Assembly (NCBI GenBank): GCA_036346255.1
Contig: CM070640.1
Location: 40,047,238 to 40,111,237, forward strand
DNA length: 64,000 nucleotides
Reading direction: 5' to 3'
From: Ampelocalamus luodianensis
Taxonomy: Eukaryota > Streptophyta > Magnoliopsida > Poales > Poaceae
Notes under the pieces: generated by a model
Database searches by the model: none
What the model saw: the letters and a program-made list of their open reading frames with translations, nothing else
Told to the model about the DNA's origin: nothing
Shown here: in pieces, positions 21,581 through 32,742 of the stretch
Layout: every line of letters starts with the position of its first letter
How positions within the stretch are numbered: the first letter of the stretch is position 1
Program-made: the position numbers and the translations under genes

Positions 21581-23596
21581 TGTAGGACCGGAAAAGCGAC
21601 TAGAGGGGGGGGGGGGGAAGTGAATAGGAGATCAACCAAAATTTTCTTTTAAGATTGGATTCAACACAAATTTCACTTCAATAGCTATGAGAGCTATGAA
21701 GATCAAAAGATAAACACGGTAGAAGACTTATGTTGAATTCCCTTCAAACCCCCAAAAGAAACAACCAGAAACACAAAAACAGCTCATGAACAGTAATAAT
21801 GAACAGTAATGGTCAGACCGGTAACAGTGACGGTCAGACCGGGAACAGTAGCGGTCAGACTGATAAATAGTAAAATCAGCACAGAACGTGAATGTCAGCA
21901 CTATTTCAAAAACAAAAATTGATCTAACTTTTGATCTACACGGCCAAACTTGACCAAATTTAGAACACACATTCCTAAGGATATTAGGAACCTATTCCAA
22001 GCAACTATTGAGTAGATCCACATCAAAATTTTGACATTTTTCCATTTTACCGAAAGAGGGTTCAAAACCGGGCAAAAAACGAAAACTTGATCCAACAACT
22101 TGCTCGTGGGTGGATGATGATCAAGATGACCTTAGATGGGTTTCCACATATCCCAGCAAGCAAGATCAAGAAGAAAAACCAAGTAAAAACTCCCGGATCA
22201 AAGAAAACTCCAAAATCATCAAATAGAGAGGATGAACACAAAGAGATACAACTTGTGAAATCTTTCCTTGGATTGGTTGGATGGATGATTGATGTTTAAA
22301 GCCACTCCCACATGGAGGACAAAGCTCTATCCAAGAGCACACACTCAATCCATCCTTAGAACCCTAACTTTCCACCTTTCTCTCCAAAACCCTAAAACAC
22401 AAAATAGGGCTATCAAGTGAATGGGTTTTTGCCACTTAGTGCAGCCAGCACTTAGCCTTTATATAGTGGAGGCTAGATCCTAGAGAATATTCCATTAAGA
22501 CACCCATTAAACCATAACACACAAATGGGTTAACACACGCACGCATCTCAAAGCACTGTCTTCATCATCGATTGACTTAAACCGCTTCACCATGCGCCGA
22601 CCCGCGCCGCGGTTTAGCCAAAAGTCACCAAAGCGGTATTTGGTGAAATTACCAAAATACCCCTGTCTCGATCTTTCTCCAAAAGACCAAGTCCAATCCT
22701 GGTGAAGCAATCGTCTGCTTTGCCACGTGTAGGTTGATCAACGGCTCCATGTCGTCAAGTCTCTCTTGTCCGGATCCCACCGGCACCACTGAGTACTTGC
22801 AATGACTCCCGCGCCGTTTGATCCAACCAGTCGCATCGAACTCCCCGTTCGGTCATCCATGTCCATTCTGCGCCCCGCTTGAGTCCTCTGACCTCACCTG
22901 GCATTCTTGATCGTTCTAGACCTCAGCTCTCCAAACTTAGTCCCGATCCTCCTCGCCGTTGATTGTTATAGACCTGCAAGCCACTTGCACAGCAATAGAC
23001 CAAGAAACCATCTCCGGGAACAAGTTCTTCACAACTTGACCTATGTTAGCCAAAACATGCATCATGCAACACATATGCACTGATCAACATGAACTTGACC
23101 TAACAAACACACATCGCCGTCACGCGGGACGACGAACCAAGCCACAACCGGTCAGACCGCCACCATGGCCGGTCTGACCGTTCCTCTGGCCGGTTCGACC
23201 GCCAGCCAAAGGCAGGTCTGACCGTCAGTCCAAGACTTAGCCAAAAATCCAACTTAGAAAGCCGCAACCTCTCTGAAAATTTCAAACGAATAGAACTTTT
23301 GCCTGGAGGCTCCAAAAAATATGAGACCAAGTGTAGTAGAATCTCCTCACTTACCTACACCCTCTATTTGTGGCCCAGCTCAAAAATCCAAAGCCACTTT
23401 CATGGCCGGTTTGACCGCTCAGCGGTAGCCGATCAGACCGCCACACTGGCCGGTCGGACCGTCAGCCACTCACAAGCAAAACAACCCAAGGCACGGCCGG
23501 TATGACCGCCCCAGACCTGACAACACAGGAACTTCACCGAAAACGAGGGTTTCTCCCAACATCTCGACGCTATTGACAATTGTTCAACACACTAAG
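21581..23596 (-). mobile_element. LTR-like repeat rich in GGTCNGACC motifs
   Basis: Read on the minus strand the unit ends with a C-rich run, CTCTAGTCGCTTTTCCGG and TCCTACA (21581), the style of a grass copia LTR end. It carries a TATA box at 22458-22465. ATTAC occurs directly outside both proposed ends (21576-21580 and 23597-23601), a possible 5-bp target duplication, although the proposed 5' end does not begin with TG. Variants of GGTCAGACCG or GGTCTGACCG occur about eleven times in two clusters (21811-21860 and 23145-23510). No primer site or interior genes adjoin, so a solo LTR is the best reading. Confidence 0.6.
22458..22465 (-). promoter_or_regulatory. TATA box of the LTR-like repeat
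   Basis: TATATAAA on the minus strand, in the context CCACTATATAAAGGCTAAG, followed downstream by AAACCCTA-rich sequence typical of an LTR leader. Confidence 0.5.
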
Positions 23597-24039
23597 ATTA
23601 CGATCATATCCACATGATCTCCACAATTACTTTATGCATATTGGTTTTTTCAAGTTTGAAACTTATATATGTTTATTTGAAATCCGTTGCAACCCACGAG
23701 CACTTAGCTAGTATGTCTAACACATATTTACAAGCGGGCATATATATTTTTGGTGATCTTTGCCCTGCGGTTTTTTTCTTTCGTGCTGATTACATAATTC
23801 CCAGTGCAGAATCTGCACAAAGATCTTCTCGTCGAGTGGTGCATTCACAACTCTGCATCATACCGACAATCGAGTATTGTATGCACTTTGTACTCGTGCA
23901 TGTGCATAGTAGAGTACATTATACAGTATAGACAGGGAAAAGAAATGATACATCACACATGTGAACGGGGATGATTGCAACCACGCAACTGCTTTTAATT
24001 AGCGAGGATATTTGAAAAACCTATGTGATCAGCAGCTAG
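23597..24039. other. Intergenic, no gene seen
   Basis: One short plus-strand frame (23614-23931) has no recognisable motif and no codon bias resembling the ENTH gene. I see no transposon ends. Confidence 0.5.
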
Positions 24040-24189
24040 TTTTTAATTATGTATAGCTCAAGACAGAGCAGCCTGTTAAGTTGTTAACTGTAGTGGTTTT
24101 TAATTATGTATAGCAGCTCAAGACTGAGCAGCATGTTAAGTTGTTAACTGTAGTTCTTTTTTTTTGCGAGGAAGTTGTTAACTGTAGTT
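24040..24189 (+). repeat. 57-bp tandem duplication plus partial third copy
   Basis: TTTTTAATTATGTATAGC starts at 24040 and again at 24097. Both units continue with CTCAAGAC, GAGCAGC and TGTTAAGTTGTTAACTGTAG. A third partial copy (AAGTTGTTAACTGTAG) ends near 24189 after a T run. The second unit has an extra AGC. Confidence 0.85.
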
Positions 24190-24309
24190 TAATTACTTGA
24201 TTTTATCATGTTATTGTGTTTGTGCAGGACTTGAGTTAGCTTTTGTCAATGCCTTTTTAATAACAAAGCTGCTGTTACAAAGGAAGTACCGTATATTTAC
24301 AGTCAATGT

Positions 24310-24576
24310 TACTCCCTCAAGTCACAAAAGAATGTTATTTTAGAGTACGTACAGCCAAATTAACTTTCTAAACCTTAGCTATCGATATTTTTTTTTCAAA
24401 TTGTAGATTAAACATATAAAAATTGTATGTATAGATTTGTCTCCAAAAGAACTTTTATAAAAGTATACTTTTATTAGGTTTTATAAATCTAATACAATAG
24501 AAATTAGTTATCAAAGTTACGTTTTAAAGACCATATCAATATCCGAGACGGTGTTCTTTTATGGCCGGAGATAGTA
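24310..24576. mobile_element. Stowaway-like MITE
   Basis: TA followed by CTCCCTCAAGTCACAAAAG at the left, and CTTTTATGGCCGGAGATAG followed by TA at the right, form degenerate inverted termini like the CTCCCTCCGTC ends of Tc1/mariner-type Stowaway MITEs, with the expected TA target duplication. The 267-bp length, AT-rich interior and lack of coding fit. Confidence 0.75.
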
Positions 24577-26078
24577 CTATGTTAGTACAGCATTCACATA
24601 AAGCCCACATCCGATGTTAAACCTCTGATGGCTTCCTCGTCATTATGCCCCCATCCGTTAACCTACCTATCATGCCATCTCTCTCTGTGTGTGTGACGTA
24701 CATATGTTTCCCCCTGTGTGATGCAGAACTATATCCTGAAAGCTTGTCAACATAAGCTGTAGCCATCAGCCCACGATGATCGCAGCAAGTTTCTGAAGGG
24801 CGAATAACAAAAGCTGCAGAAATTTTGACACCATCATTGCAGAAGCACAGCATTTCCCTCTGATGAGAGCTTTTCATGGCTAACCTTTACGCCCACACAA
24901 GGTACATGCACACAATTTTTTCGTCCCAGGTCCAGTATTGGTACGCACTGGGGCCATTTTGGCCCATAGATTACAGAGCTTGGGCCTACTTGCTGGGCCT
25001 GGCCCATACAAACAAAGGTGACTCCCTAGTTAGGTGGGGCGAACCTGTTCATGAGTGAGTGGTTCGACCCGGCTCAGACGTCTTGATTTCTGGCCAGAAA
25101 CTCTAAAAAGTCTGCTGGATGCAATAAAAATAATAATAAACTATTTTTTATTCTCAAAATGATTTAAATAATATTTTTATTCTAATAAAAAAATTAAAAT
25201 AATTTTTTATTGAGAAAATCATTTTATAGGCTAGGCTCGGCTCAGTCCACTCCACTCGAGGCCAAACTTTTCAAGATCAACTCGGTGTTTGAACATGTCT
25301 AACCTCGAGACAGTCATAGTTGAAAGAGGCCGCCTTGCCTTGCCTTTTTCCTTTTTTTTTTGAATTTCTTTTTCCATAGGAAATGAATGAACTGTGAATA
25401 CGTGACGGCTTAGCCGTCGAGATTCAGTGTCAAATATGTCAAGGTCGCACCAATGCACTGTCCAGTTAGGTCAATGGCAATATATCTCGTATTGAACAAT
25501 GGCCTAATCCATCTATTGCGCTTCGTCAAGTTGTATTTTGGAAGCTTGAGGAGTTTCCGAGTTCTACTGGTTAGTAGCACAGTTAGTGTGCTAGCAAACC
25601 CAATTTGGAATCTTCCTTTCTTAAATATGCTGTGAGAGAATAAATCTTATATCTCTCCACATCAACGTTATTACGGAAGCCTAGCTGTTCCAAAAAAAAT
25701 GTTGTACTATGGGAGGTAACAGGCCAAGGGTCAACACATCAGCAACATAATCTCCCGTTGTCGACTCGAACTCAAATCGGCCAAAGCTTTGTGATACAGA
25801 TGCATAGCAACAACAACAAAAAGTCAAAAGTTAATTGCTGCCTAATTTCGTTGTAGAAAAAAAATTGCTGCCTAATCCCCCTAGACTTTGACCTCCGGCT
25901 CGTTCCCTCCACATGCAGTGCAACTGTGCAAGTGCTTTCCCACCCCTACTCCACTTGCTCACCACGCTAGCTGCCACGACGCCAAGTCCAATCCCGTTAA
26001 CTCCACCGCCAGTTTGCTTCAAATATCGAACGAAAATTGATTACACTTCCTGCGTTGCATTTGCATCGGTCCAGCGAC
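24577..26078. other. Upstream region of the ENTH gene
   Basis: No supported gene. An open minus-strand frame (24617-24877) has no recognised domain. An AT-rich block lies at 25120-25230. The 150 bp before the ATG at 26079 are CT-rich. No clear TATA box was seen within 100 bp of the start. Confidence 0.5.
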
Positions 26079-27512
26079 ATGAGCGGTGGCGGCACGGTGG
26101 CCGGCGCCAATGGCCAGCTCATGTCGTTTCAGGGGCTCGGGAGCCAGGCCGCCTCCTTCCTGCGCGGCGGTTGGTGGCTGCGCTCCGCGAGGCTGGCGCT
26201 CACCGGCGCCACCCCGGCGCAGCTGTGAGTTCTTGTTGTCGCATGTGCAAATTAAGACTGGATCTTTGTCGCCGTTGTGTACTTGGTTCTCACGTACGAT
26301 GGTTCTTGTCCCTGCAAAATGATCACCAGGCTCACGGAGGAGGTCACCGGCGGCGGCTCGTCGCTGCCGGACGCGAGAACGCTCGGCCTCATATCGCGCG
26401 CCGCGTTCGATCAGGACGACTGCTGCAGGATAATGCAAGTTCTGCACAAGAGGTGAGACAATTTTCAGATCCTTTTCATGCTTGATTGATAATGACAAGA
26501 ATTCAAGCTTCCACTGCCACGTTAATTGTTACAGTATTTGCTGATGTGTTGTTGTTCTTGTTCCGATGTTTGCAACATCAGGTTGGCCAAGTTTGACAAG
26601 AAGCTGTGGAGAGAGTCGTACAAGGCCCTGATCGTCGTGGAGCACCTGCTGATCCATGGCCCTCACGGCGTCGCCGACGAGCTCCGGGGTGACGATGTGG
26701 TGGTCATCGGAGAAATGAACACTCTTCAGTACATCGATGAGAAGGGGTAAGAACTACTAGAAGGACCCCCAGTTTTTTTTTTCATTATTTTAGTTATTCA
26801 TGAAGTGAAAAAAAATATGTAAGGCTAAGCAAGGACCGTTAATTTTGGTTTTTCAGTATTATAATTAATCATTGAGAGGTAAGGAAGAGCATGTAAAACT
26901 AAGCCAGTTAAGCTGAATTCTTGACGCTTTTGCAGGTTCAATTGGGGCCTGACAGTGAAGAACAAGTCGGAAAAGGTTCTGAAACTGCTCGAAGACCCAT
27001 TGCTTCTGAACGAACAGCGTGATCAAGCCCAGAAGGTTTCTCGTGAAATTCAGGGATTCGGCAGCTTCAACCTGACGTTCGCATCAACATCCAGTAAAAC
27101 AGATCAGCACTACACACTGCCTCCTTTCATCGCAAGGAGCAACTCACACTACGAGAGCATCAGCACAGAGGAATCCGACAGCGACGACACGAGCTGGAGA
27201 TCTGAACTTGGCCCGGAAACAGATGAATCATCGGAGCTATTTCTAGCCCATGAGGAAGGGCCAAAGATGAGAAATGTGCCTGAAAGTGGTTTCAACCGTG
27301 ATGTGCTGCACATGAACAACAAGAAGTCTGAATTCAAGTACTGGCCTGCAAAGGACACTCCATTTCTTTCGGACAATGTTGCAGTGGAGGAATCAGAGCC
27401 GTTTCTGCCGCGCAGCGAATCGAAACGGGTGAACGATGTCGAGATGGCTGATCATCCTATCGGCTTTGATCGTCAGGGGAGGGAGTCGTCGTTCTTGCTT
27501 CTTTCTTCCTAG
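26079..27512 (+). CDS. ENTH-domain (epsin-like) protein, four exons
   Basis: Exons are 26079-26224, 26330-26452, 26582-26746 and 26936-27512, joined by GT-AG introns of 105, 129 and 189 bp with donors GTGAGT, GTGAGA and GTAAGA. They encode 336 residues. Residues about 35-185 form an ENTH domain: LALTGATPAQLLTEE, LWRESYKALIVVEHLLIHG, TLQYIDEKGFNWGLTVKNK and the basic/Gln-rich final helices. ENTH domains bind phosphoinositides and act in clathrin-linked vesicle budding at Golgi or plasma membrane. The tail has a Ser/Asp/Glu-rich stretch (about 218-252) and ends SSFLLLSS; I see no DPW, NPF or clear clathrin box, so cargo or coat partners cannot be named. The start was chosen as the first Met in frame with the domain and good context (GCGACATGAG). 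The frame is unbroken and exons are GC-rich compared with flanks, as expected of a functional grass gene. Confidence 0.92.
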
Positions 27513-28099
27513 TCAGGCAACTACTGACCGGAGAAAAGCGAGTACCTGAAGAAGCTAAAAACATGCTTCGTAGTCATATACTCGTAGTTCATACAAACAC
27601 ACAGATGTGATGCTTCTTTAGGAATCAATGTGAAGTCACAAACATAGCTTTTTGTATCACAACATCAGAGTTGCAAAACATGAGATCAATATGTTCTTGT
27701 TAATTTTGAGGAAAATCCTTTGCATAGCTGGATGCCCTTGTGTTGTAGAGTTGTGTTGTAAATGATTAAAACTACCTTGAAAGTGCGAAGTTAATTGTAC
27801 GTAAACTGCTTTTGAAGGCAGAGAAAATGAGAGACTGTATCACAAAATATTACGCGCCCCAAGACAAGATTGATTTCATTTTACATTGTAAAAATGGCTG
27901 TCATTTCATTAAAAAATGTATCTTATTTTTTAGAGAGAGTAAATGAACGACGCACGCTCAGATTTTGTAGAGGCTTTAGCCTCCAGAGCCTCAGGGAGTG
28001 CGGATATGTGTTTTCCCACTGAATGCACACATATATATGCACTCTGACTAAATAAGGCACACAACATGATCATATGAATCGAACCGGGAACAAACACCC
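27513..28099. other. 3' flank of the ENTH gene
   Basis: AT-rich sequence after the TAG stop. No canonical AATAAA was found close to the stop; the polyadenylation site is not resolved. No second gene is seen. Confidence 0.55.
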
Positions 28100-28252
28100 T
28101 TGCTCCCACCTGCCGTAAAAAAATGTGCAGAGATCGTGTGGTTTGGTCCTAACTTAGGTGATGAACAATTGGCATCGTCTTGCTCCCACCTGTCGTAAAA
28201 AAATGTGTAGAGATCGTGTGGTTTGGTCCTAATCTAGGTGATGAACAATTGA
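28100..28252 (+). repeat. 80-bp tandem duplication
   Basis: TTGCTCCCACCTGCCGTAAA at 28100 recurs at 28180 as TTGCTCCCACCTGTCGTAAA. Both copies continue with ATGTG, AGAGATCGTGTGGTTTGG and AGGTGATGAACAATTG. Only a few substitutions separate them. Confidence 0.9.
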
Positions 28253-28309
28253 CATGTCATCGAGGAGTATGGGAAGTAAACTCTAAGTTTTGCAAATTAT
28301 TAGTTTTCT

Positions 28310-28930
28310 ATCAGGTTCTGACGGTCTGACTGGTCATGAGTGGCAGTTAGATTGGTGGTGCAACCTTTTGGGAAATGGACACTAAACACTTGTGTGGGAG
28401 TGTTTGGGGATGTGTTTGCACCAGGTGCCATTGGAAATAGAGACTAGATGCGAAACTAGATAGAGATTTGCCAAAAAGTCGAGAGATGGGTGTTTTCTAG
28501 AATTAGAAAGCAGTTTGACTGGCCGATGGTTGGCAGTTAGACCAGCGGTGGTCTGACCGATCCCCTGTTACCGGGGAGTGCGGTCAGACTGGCCATGGGT
28601 TGGCGGTCTAACCTGCCAAAGGCTAGCGGTCAGATCGGCCCAAGGCTGATGGTCTGACCGACCGTGGCGGTTTTAGGCACAATGAGTTGTGTTGTTTTGG
28701 AAATTGGCCAAAGTCATAGGATTAGTGCATATGTATTGCATGATGCATGCTTTGTTTAACGTGAGTCAAGTTACAAAGAACTTGTGCCCAAAATCGATTT
28801 CTTGGTCTATTGTTGTGCAGAGACGCTTGGAATTAACTACGGTCAATGACGAGTATGATCGGGACTTGGTTTGGAGAGATCAAGGTCCAGAATGATTGAG
28901 AATGCTGAGTGAAGTGGTTGGTTTCAAGAA
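28310..28930 (+). mobile_element. Diverged second copy of the GGTCNGACC repeat
   Basis: Sequence from about 28710 (GCATATGTATTGCATGATGC, GTCAAGTTACAAAGAACTTG, TTTCTTGGTCTATTG, GGGACTTGGTTTGGAGAG) matches the reverse complement of about 22870-23090 in the LTR-like repeat at 21581-23596. Upstream, GGTCTGACTGG, GGTCAGACTGG and GGTCTGACCG variants cluster at 28320-28670, as in the other copy. It is internally shortened and its ends are lost. Confidence 0.8.
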
Positions 28931-28939
28931 AAGCGCAAG

Positions 28940-29451
28940 ATGAACAAGAACGACCTTCTACTTCCTTCTGGAACTTCGGAATAAAATCATTCCCTGTTCC
29001 ATGTCTGGCTAGCATCTTTGGTAGCCAAAAAAGGGAATACCCCCTTGTTGGCATATTGGAATTTAAAATAAAAAGAGCCTAAGGAACCAACACTTTTCTT
29101 GCTGCGAATGATTTGGTAATAAAACCTAAATAGACGCAAACTGGGGGCTATCCCTAAAAACGCCTAAAACATGTGGGCAAAAACGCTAAGTATCAGGATT
29201 GAATTCAGTACAAGGTGAACTAATTCAATTCCGTAATGATTAAGAATTTCAATCAGGAAATCACTTTCTGGTAAACGAAGTCCTGCTCGGAGATAGGGCA
29301 CTAGGAGTACCGTGAAACCATCAAGAGGGCTCGGTTCAATCACCCCTCCCGGTGCACGCCACTCTATGAGAGCTTTCTCTAGTAGATGCCCATCTTGCTC
29401 CAGTCCTTTGAGCTCCTCTGCGGATAGCATTGACGGTTTCCATCCCGCCAT
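28940..29451 (-). pseudogene. Plant transposon protein, PF04195-like, N-terminal part
   Basis: From the Met at 29451 the minus strand reads MAGWKPSMLSAEELKGLEQ, then EWRAPGG, PYLRAGLRLPESDFLIEIL and HYGIELVHLVLNSILILSVF. This is the conserved N-terminal domain found in gag-like proteins of many grass Ty3 elements and annotated as a putative gypsy-type transposon protein. A TAG (29164-29166) interrupts it; the same frame then continues AFLGIAPSLRLFRFYYQI and further towards 28940, where it is lost. Its function is unknown. It is an isolated fragment. Confidence 0.8.
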
Positions 29452-29971
29452 TGTTTCGATTCGATGGTGGAATGAAGATCCTTCTCCTCGAAGGTTCGTA
29501 GAGGACGAAAGGTACTCGACGGATGGGGAAAGTGAAAATGGCTGGGGTAAAAACATACCTAAGAAGAGGTAAAAAGATCCATACATACCCTGGTACATTT
29601 AAAACCCACTACTTCAAAAGATGTAACAATTGCACCTCGATTATCGGCGATGTGACAACACACATCTGGTCAAGGAAGTCATTCTACGCATCAGAGATGT
29701 ATACGGAAAAGCAGTTGAAAAAGTTGTTTTCCTTTTTTCCTAAAGTTATCTTCATCTCGTAACTATTGCGGGCGAAAAAAATACAAAATCATTTGGTATA
29801 TAAAATCAGCCATGTGCAGTAAGACAAATAAGATTTTTTAGAGTTTGTTCCTAATAAATCGTTGAAAACCAAAACATAATCATCTCTTCGAAATTTGCTT
29901 TCATAAATATATACGGCTGATGCTTCTGCTTCTTGAGGGAAATAGTAATTAGCAAAGAATTGGGATGTTAC
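29452..29971 (-). other. Leader of the PF04195 fragment and an LTR start
   Basis: Just upstream of 29451 is a leader-like sequence. At the right edge, GGGATGTTACA ending at 29971 reads TGTAACATCCC on the minus strand, an LTR start of the type common in this window. About 370 bp of LTR-like AT-rich sequence may follow it leftwards; its other end was not found. Confidence 0.4.
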
Positions 29972-30891
29972 ATGTAACGAAGACAAGAACTTCTGATCGA
30001 GGTCCGCTGTTCACCTCACGGTTTTGGGATAGTTTGCACGAGCTATTGTTAACTGAGCTATTCTTTAGCACGGCATTCCACCCACAAACGAGAGGTCAAC
30101 CAGAGAGGACAAATCAGATTCTGGAAGATATGTTGAGCTTGTGTGCTGTCCTACAGTACGAACTAGGAGAGATGTTGAGCGTTCGTCGAGTTCTCCTACC
30201 ACAATAGCTTCTAGTCAAGCCTGCAAATGTCCCCGTTCGAAGCACTCTATGGGAAGAAGTGTAGAACACCCCTATTCTAGTCTGAGGTCGGCGATAGACA
30301 ATTCTTTGGACCGGCTATCATCCAAGAAGCGCAATAACACATCAACGCGACAAAGGGCCGCTTGAAGGAAGCGTAGTCGCGTCAAAGGAGCTATGCCAAC
30401 CATCGTCGACGCGAGCTGAGCTTCGAGGTGAATGATCATGTTTATCTCAAGGTCTCACCACTGCGAGGCATCCACCGTTTCCAAGTTAATGGGAAATTAG
30501 CACCTCGGTACATCGAACTGTACTGAATCGTCGAGAGGAAAGGCGAAGTAGCATACTAGTTGGAGTAGCCACCCAACTTTCAGATGTGCACGACGTCTTC
30601 CACGTATCACAACTCAAGAAGTGTCTCCGAACTCCAAATGAACTAACTTAGTTGGATAACATCAATCTCCAACCGAATCTTTCTTACCAGGAGCACCCGA
30701 TCCGAATCTTAGACGAAGCCTTGCGACATACTCATAGCGGCGCCATCAAGATGCTATGAGTCCAGTGGAGCAACCTCACCAAAGATGAAGCCACGTGGGA
30801 ATGAGAAGACCGTCTTAGAGCTGAGTATCCCCATTTCTTTACTGAGCCCACTGAATCTCAGGGCCAAGATTCTTTCTTATGGGGGTAGGTC
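29972..30891 (+). pseudogene. Ty3 integrase C-terminal part, decayed
   Basis: SDRGPLFTSRFWDSLHE (second catalytic Asp of integrase) and AFHPQTRGQPERTNQILEDM (with the catalytic Glu) are readable. After several frame breaks come VFHVSQLKKCL and a chromodomain-like tail, VQWSNLTKDEATWEREDRL. Integrase inserts the cDNA; the tail type is that of Tekay/Del-like chromoviruses. A G-rich polypurine stretch (GGGGGTAGG, 30881-30889) leads into the LTR at 30892. Everything upstream in pol is missing. Confidence 0.85.
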
Positions 30892-32041
30892 TGTAACATC
30901 CCAAAAATCCCAATTTTGGGAAAGTACAATGAAAATAAGTGGGAAAATAATTATGAGCATGTTTTTGTATGGAAAAATATTTTAGCATTTTTTTTGGACT
31001 TTTGCATGAATAAAATAGACAAACTTCATGCAAACAACAACTTGTAGGAATTTTTGAGAAAATCACAAGAATCGATAAAATCCTGAACAATTTACACAAA
31101 AAAAACTATACTATGTCAGAAGTGTCCACAAAAATTTCCATAATTTTTGGAGCCAGTTTGATATGTTTTAAAATTCACCAAGTTCTCAGCATTTTCTGGA
31201 AAAATCTGAATCCTATTTGAATTTCGCGCCGGGCAAATGGGCCGCATCTGCGCCCGCCCAATTTCTCTCACGCTCACAGTGGCCCATGCCATCCTCGCTC
31301 TCACCCTCTCACTGACGTGCCGGGCCCGCTCGTCAGGTGGTGTCTTCCACCGCACGCCCGAACGCGATCGGCACCCACAATTTCACGCCCCAACTGCCCC
31401 TATCGCCTCTGCCAGCCCTCGCCCATGCTAGTTGCCCCGTTGATGCGCCATTATCTCACGTTATCCCGTGCGAATGACGAGACCGAAGCTCAGCACGAGA
31501 AAACCGTTCACGACTCCATTTTCTCGCCGCTTCTCTCGTGCCATTCACAGCTGCACTTAAGCTCCTCACTGCGTCACGAGTTCCTTAGCTCGCCATTCTC
31601 GCCTCCTGCAGAAAATCATAACATCTCGTGCTTTGCTTCACCGGGAACGAGAGCGTCGTTCTCGACGCCGGTGAGCGTGCCTCCGCATTTTTGCTACTCT
31701 GGTGAGCTTCCTCTCCCACGACGTTCACGTCATTTTGATTCTCTTGCATCACTCATCCCTCTCCTTTGCTCATGGCAGCCCCGGGAGTCCTGTAGCTTGA
31801 TCACGTTCTCCTTCGTCCCCGACTCCGGCGTGCACCCGATCAAAGTTGTCGCATTACTGCCACTCCAGAAGGTTTGAACCTCTCCCGAGTGCGTCATCAT
31901 GTGTTCCGACACCCCCTTCATCTAATCCCCTCACTCAACACAAGCAAACTCGTAGTGAAACTAGGCATCACCATCATCTCCCTCATCTACGGCCGCAGCT
32001 GCCATTTTCATTCTTCCTAGAATCCTGGTGAGTCCCAGTCA
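30892..32041 (+). mobile_element. Ty3 LTR between two interiors
   Basis: It starts TGTAACATCCC directly after the polypurine stretch and ends with CA at 32041, three bases before a tRNA-Met-like primer site. It therefore serves both as 3' LTR of the integrase fragment on its left and as 5' LTR of the gag-like interior on its right. CCCAAAA and TTTTGGG near the start form a small inverted pair, as in the LTR at 13910. At 1150 bp it is short compared with relatives and no TATA box was found, so an internal deletion is possible. Confidence 0.65.
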
Positions 32042-32044
32042 ATT

Positions 32045-32057
32045 TCCTATCAGAGCC
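32045..32057 (+). other. Damaged tRNA-Met primer site
   Basis: TCCTATCAGAGCC matches TGGTATCAGAGCC at 11 of 13 positions and lies 3 nt after the LTR end. Confidence 0.6.
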
Positions 32058-32091
32058 ATCGGTCCTAGAGGTTTCTCACACCGAGGCGGCC

Positions 32092-32742
32092 ATGACTGAG
32101 GAAGAGAAGCTGCGATGCATGGCGATGTTGGATGATTTGCTCACAGTTACGAAGAAGCAATTGGTTGATCTGACGGTCGTAGCACACCAGATGAAGGAGT
32201 TGGTGTCCACCTTCCAGCCACTGGTCACGTCCGTTCGAGCCTCACCGTAGTTAGTGACCACGCTGGCATCCCACTGCGTCACCGTGGCGGACCACGCCGT
32301 GGCAGCAACAATAAATCCATGCATGGACTCCACCGTAGCCACCGTGATGCCCACCAAGTGCTCAACGTCGGTCCCTGGCCCCAACGTCGGCGATGCTAAG
32401 GTCGCGACCATGTCCCTGCTCTCAGGAGGCATGCCCATGGCCATCCGGGTACGTGTGGAGCACGCGAAGGCCTCCTTGCTGAGGTCGTTCGCCACCGGCG
32501 AGCTAAACACCGTGATGGCAACCAGGTGTTCGATGATTTGTCCCAACGACACTGGCATGCAAACCTCCGTGTTCATGTCGAACGCGACCCAAAGTTCTCC
32601 CTCGACCATTGCCTTGACCACCACCCTGCTCAACCTCACCATCTCCGACCTCGCACCACTGGTGCCTGCGACTCAGGTGCACATTGACACTGGTGACTTC
32701 ACCGCGCACCAGATGTTCGGCAAAATGCCTCTACACGCCTAG
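32092..32742 (+). pseudogene. Gag-like frame of a non-autonomous Ty3 element
   Basis: From ATG 32092 the frame reads MTEEEKLRCMAMLDDLL, a start seen in gag-like genes of grass non-autonomous elements. It is open for 217 codons except for a TAG at 32248-32250. The sequence after that is rich in Ala, Thr, Val and Ser and has no recognised domain. The ATG lies 35 bp after the primer site, a normal leader position. Confidence 0.55.

Noticed and set aside
21605..21617. Run of 13 G as a possible G-quadruplex
   Set aside because: A single homopolymer in an LTR-end context; related LTR ends have shorter runs, so slippage is enough to explain it.
24617..24877. Host exon on the minus strand
   Set aside because: Open for 86 codons but no splice context, domain or codon bias to support it.
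28940..29598. Organelle-derived DNA
   Set aside because: The AT-rich appearance suggested it at first, but the minus-strand MAGWKPSMLSAEEL protein matches the plant PF04195-type transposon domain.
31317..31877. 186-codon open frame
   Set aside because: It lies in the GC-rich section of an LTR (30892-32041), has no domain and overlaps frames in other phases of similar length.
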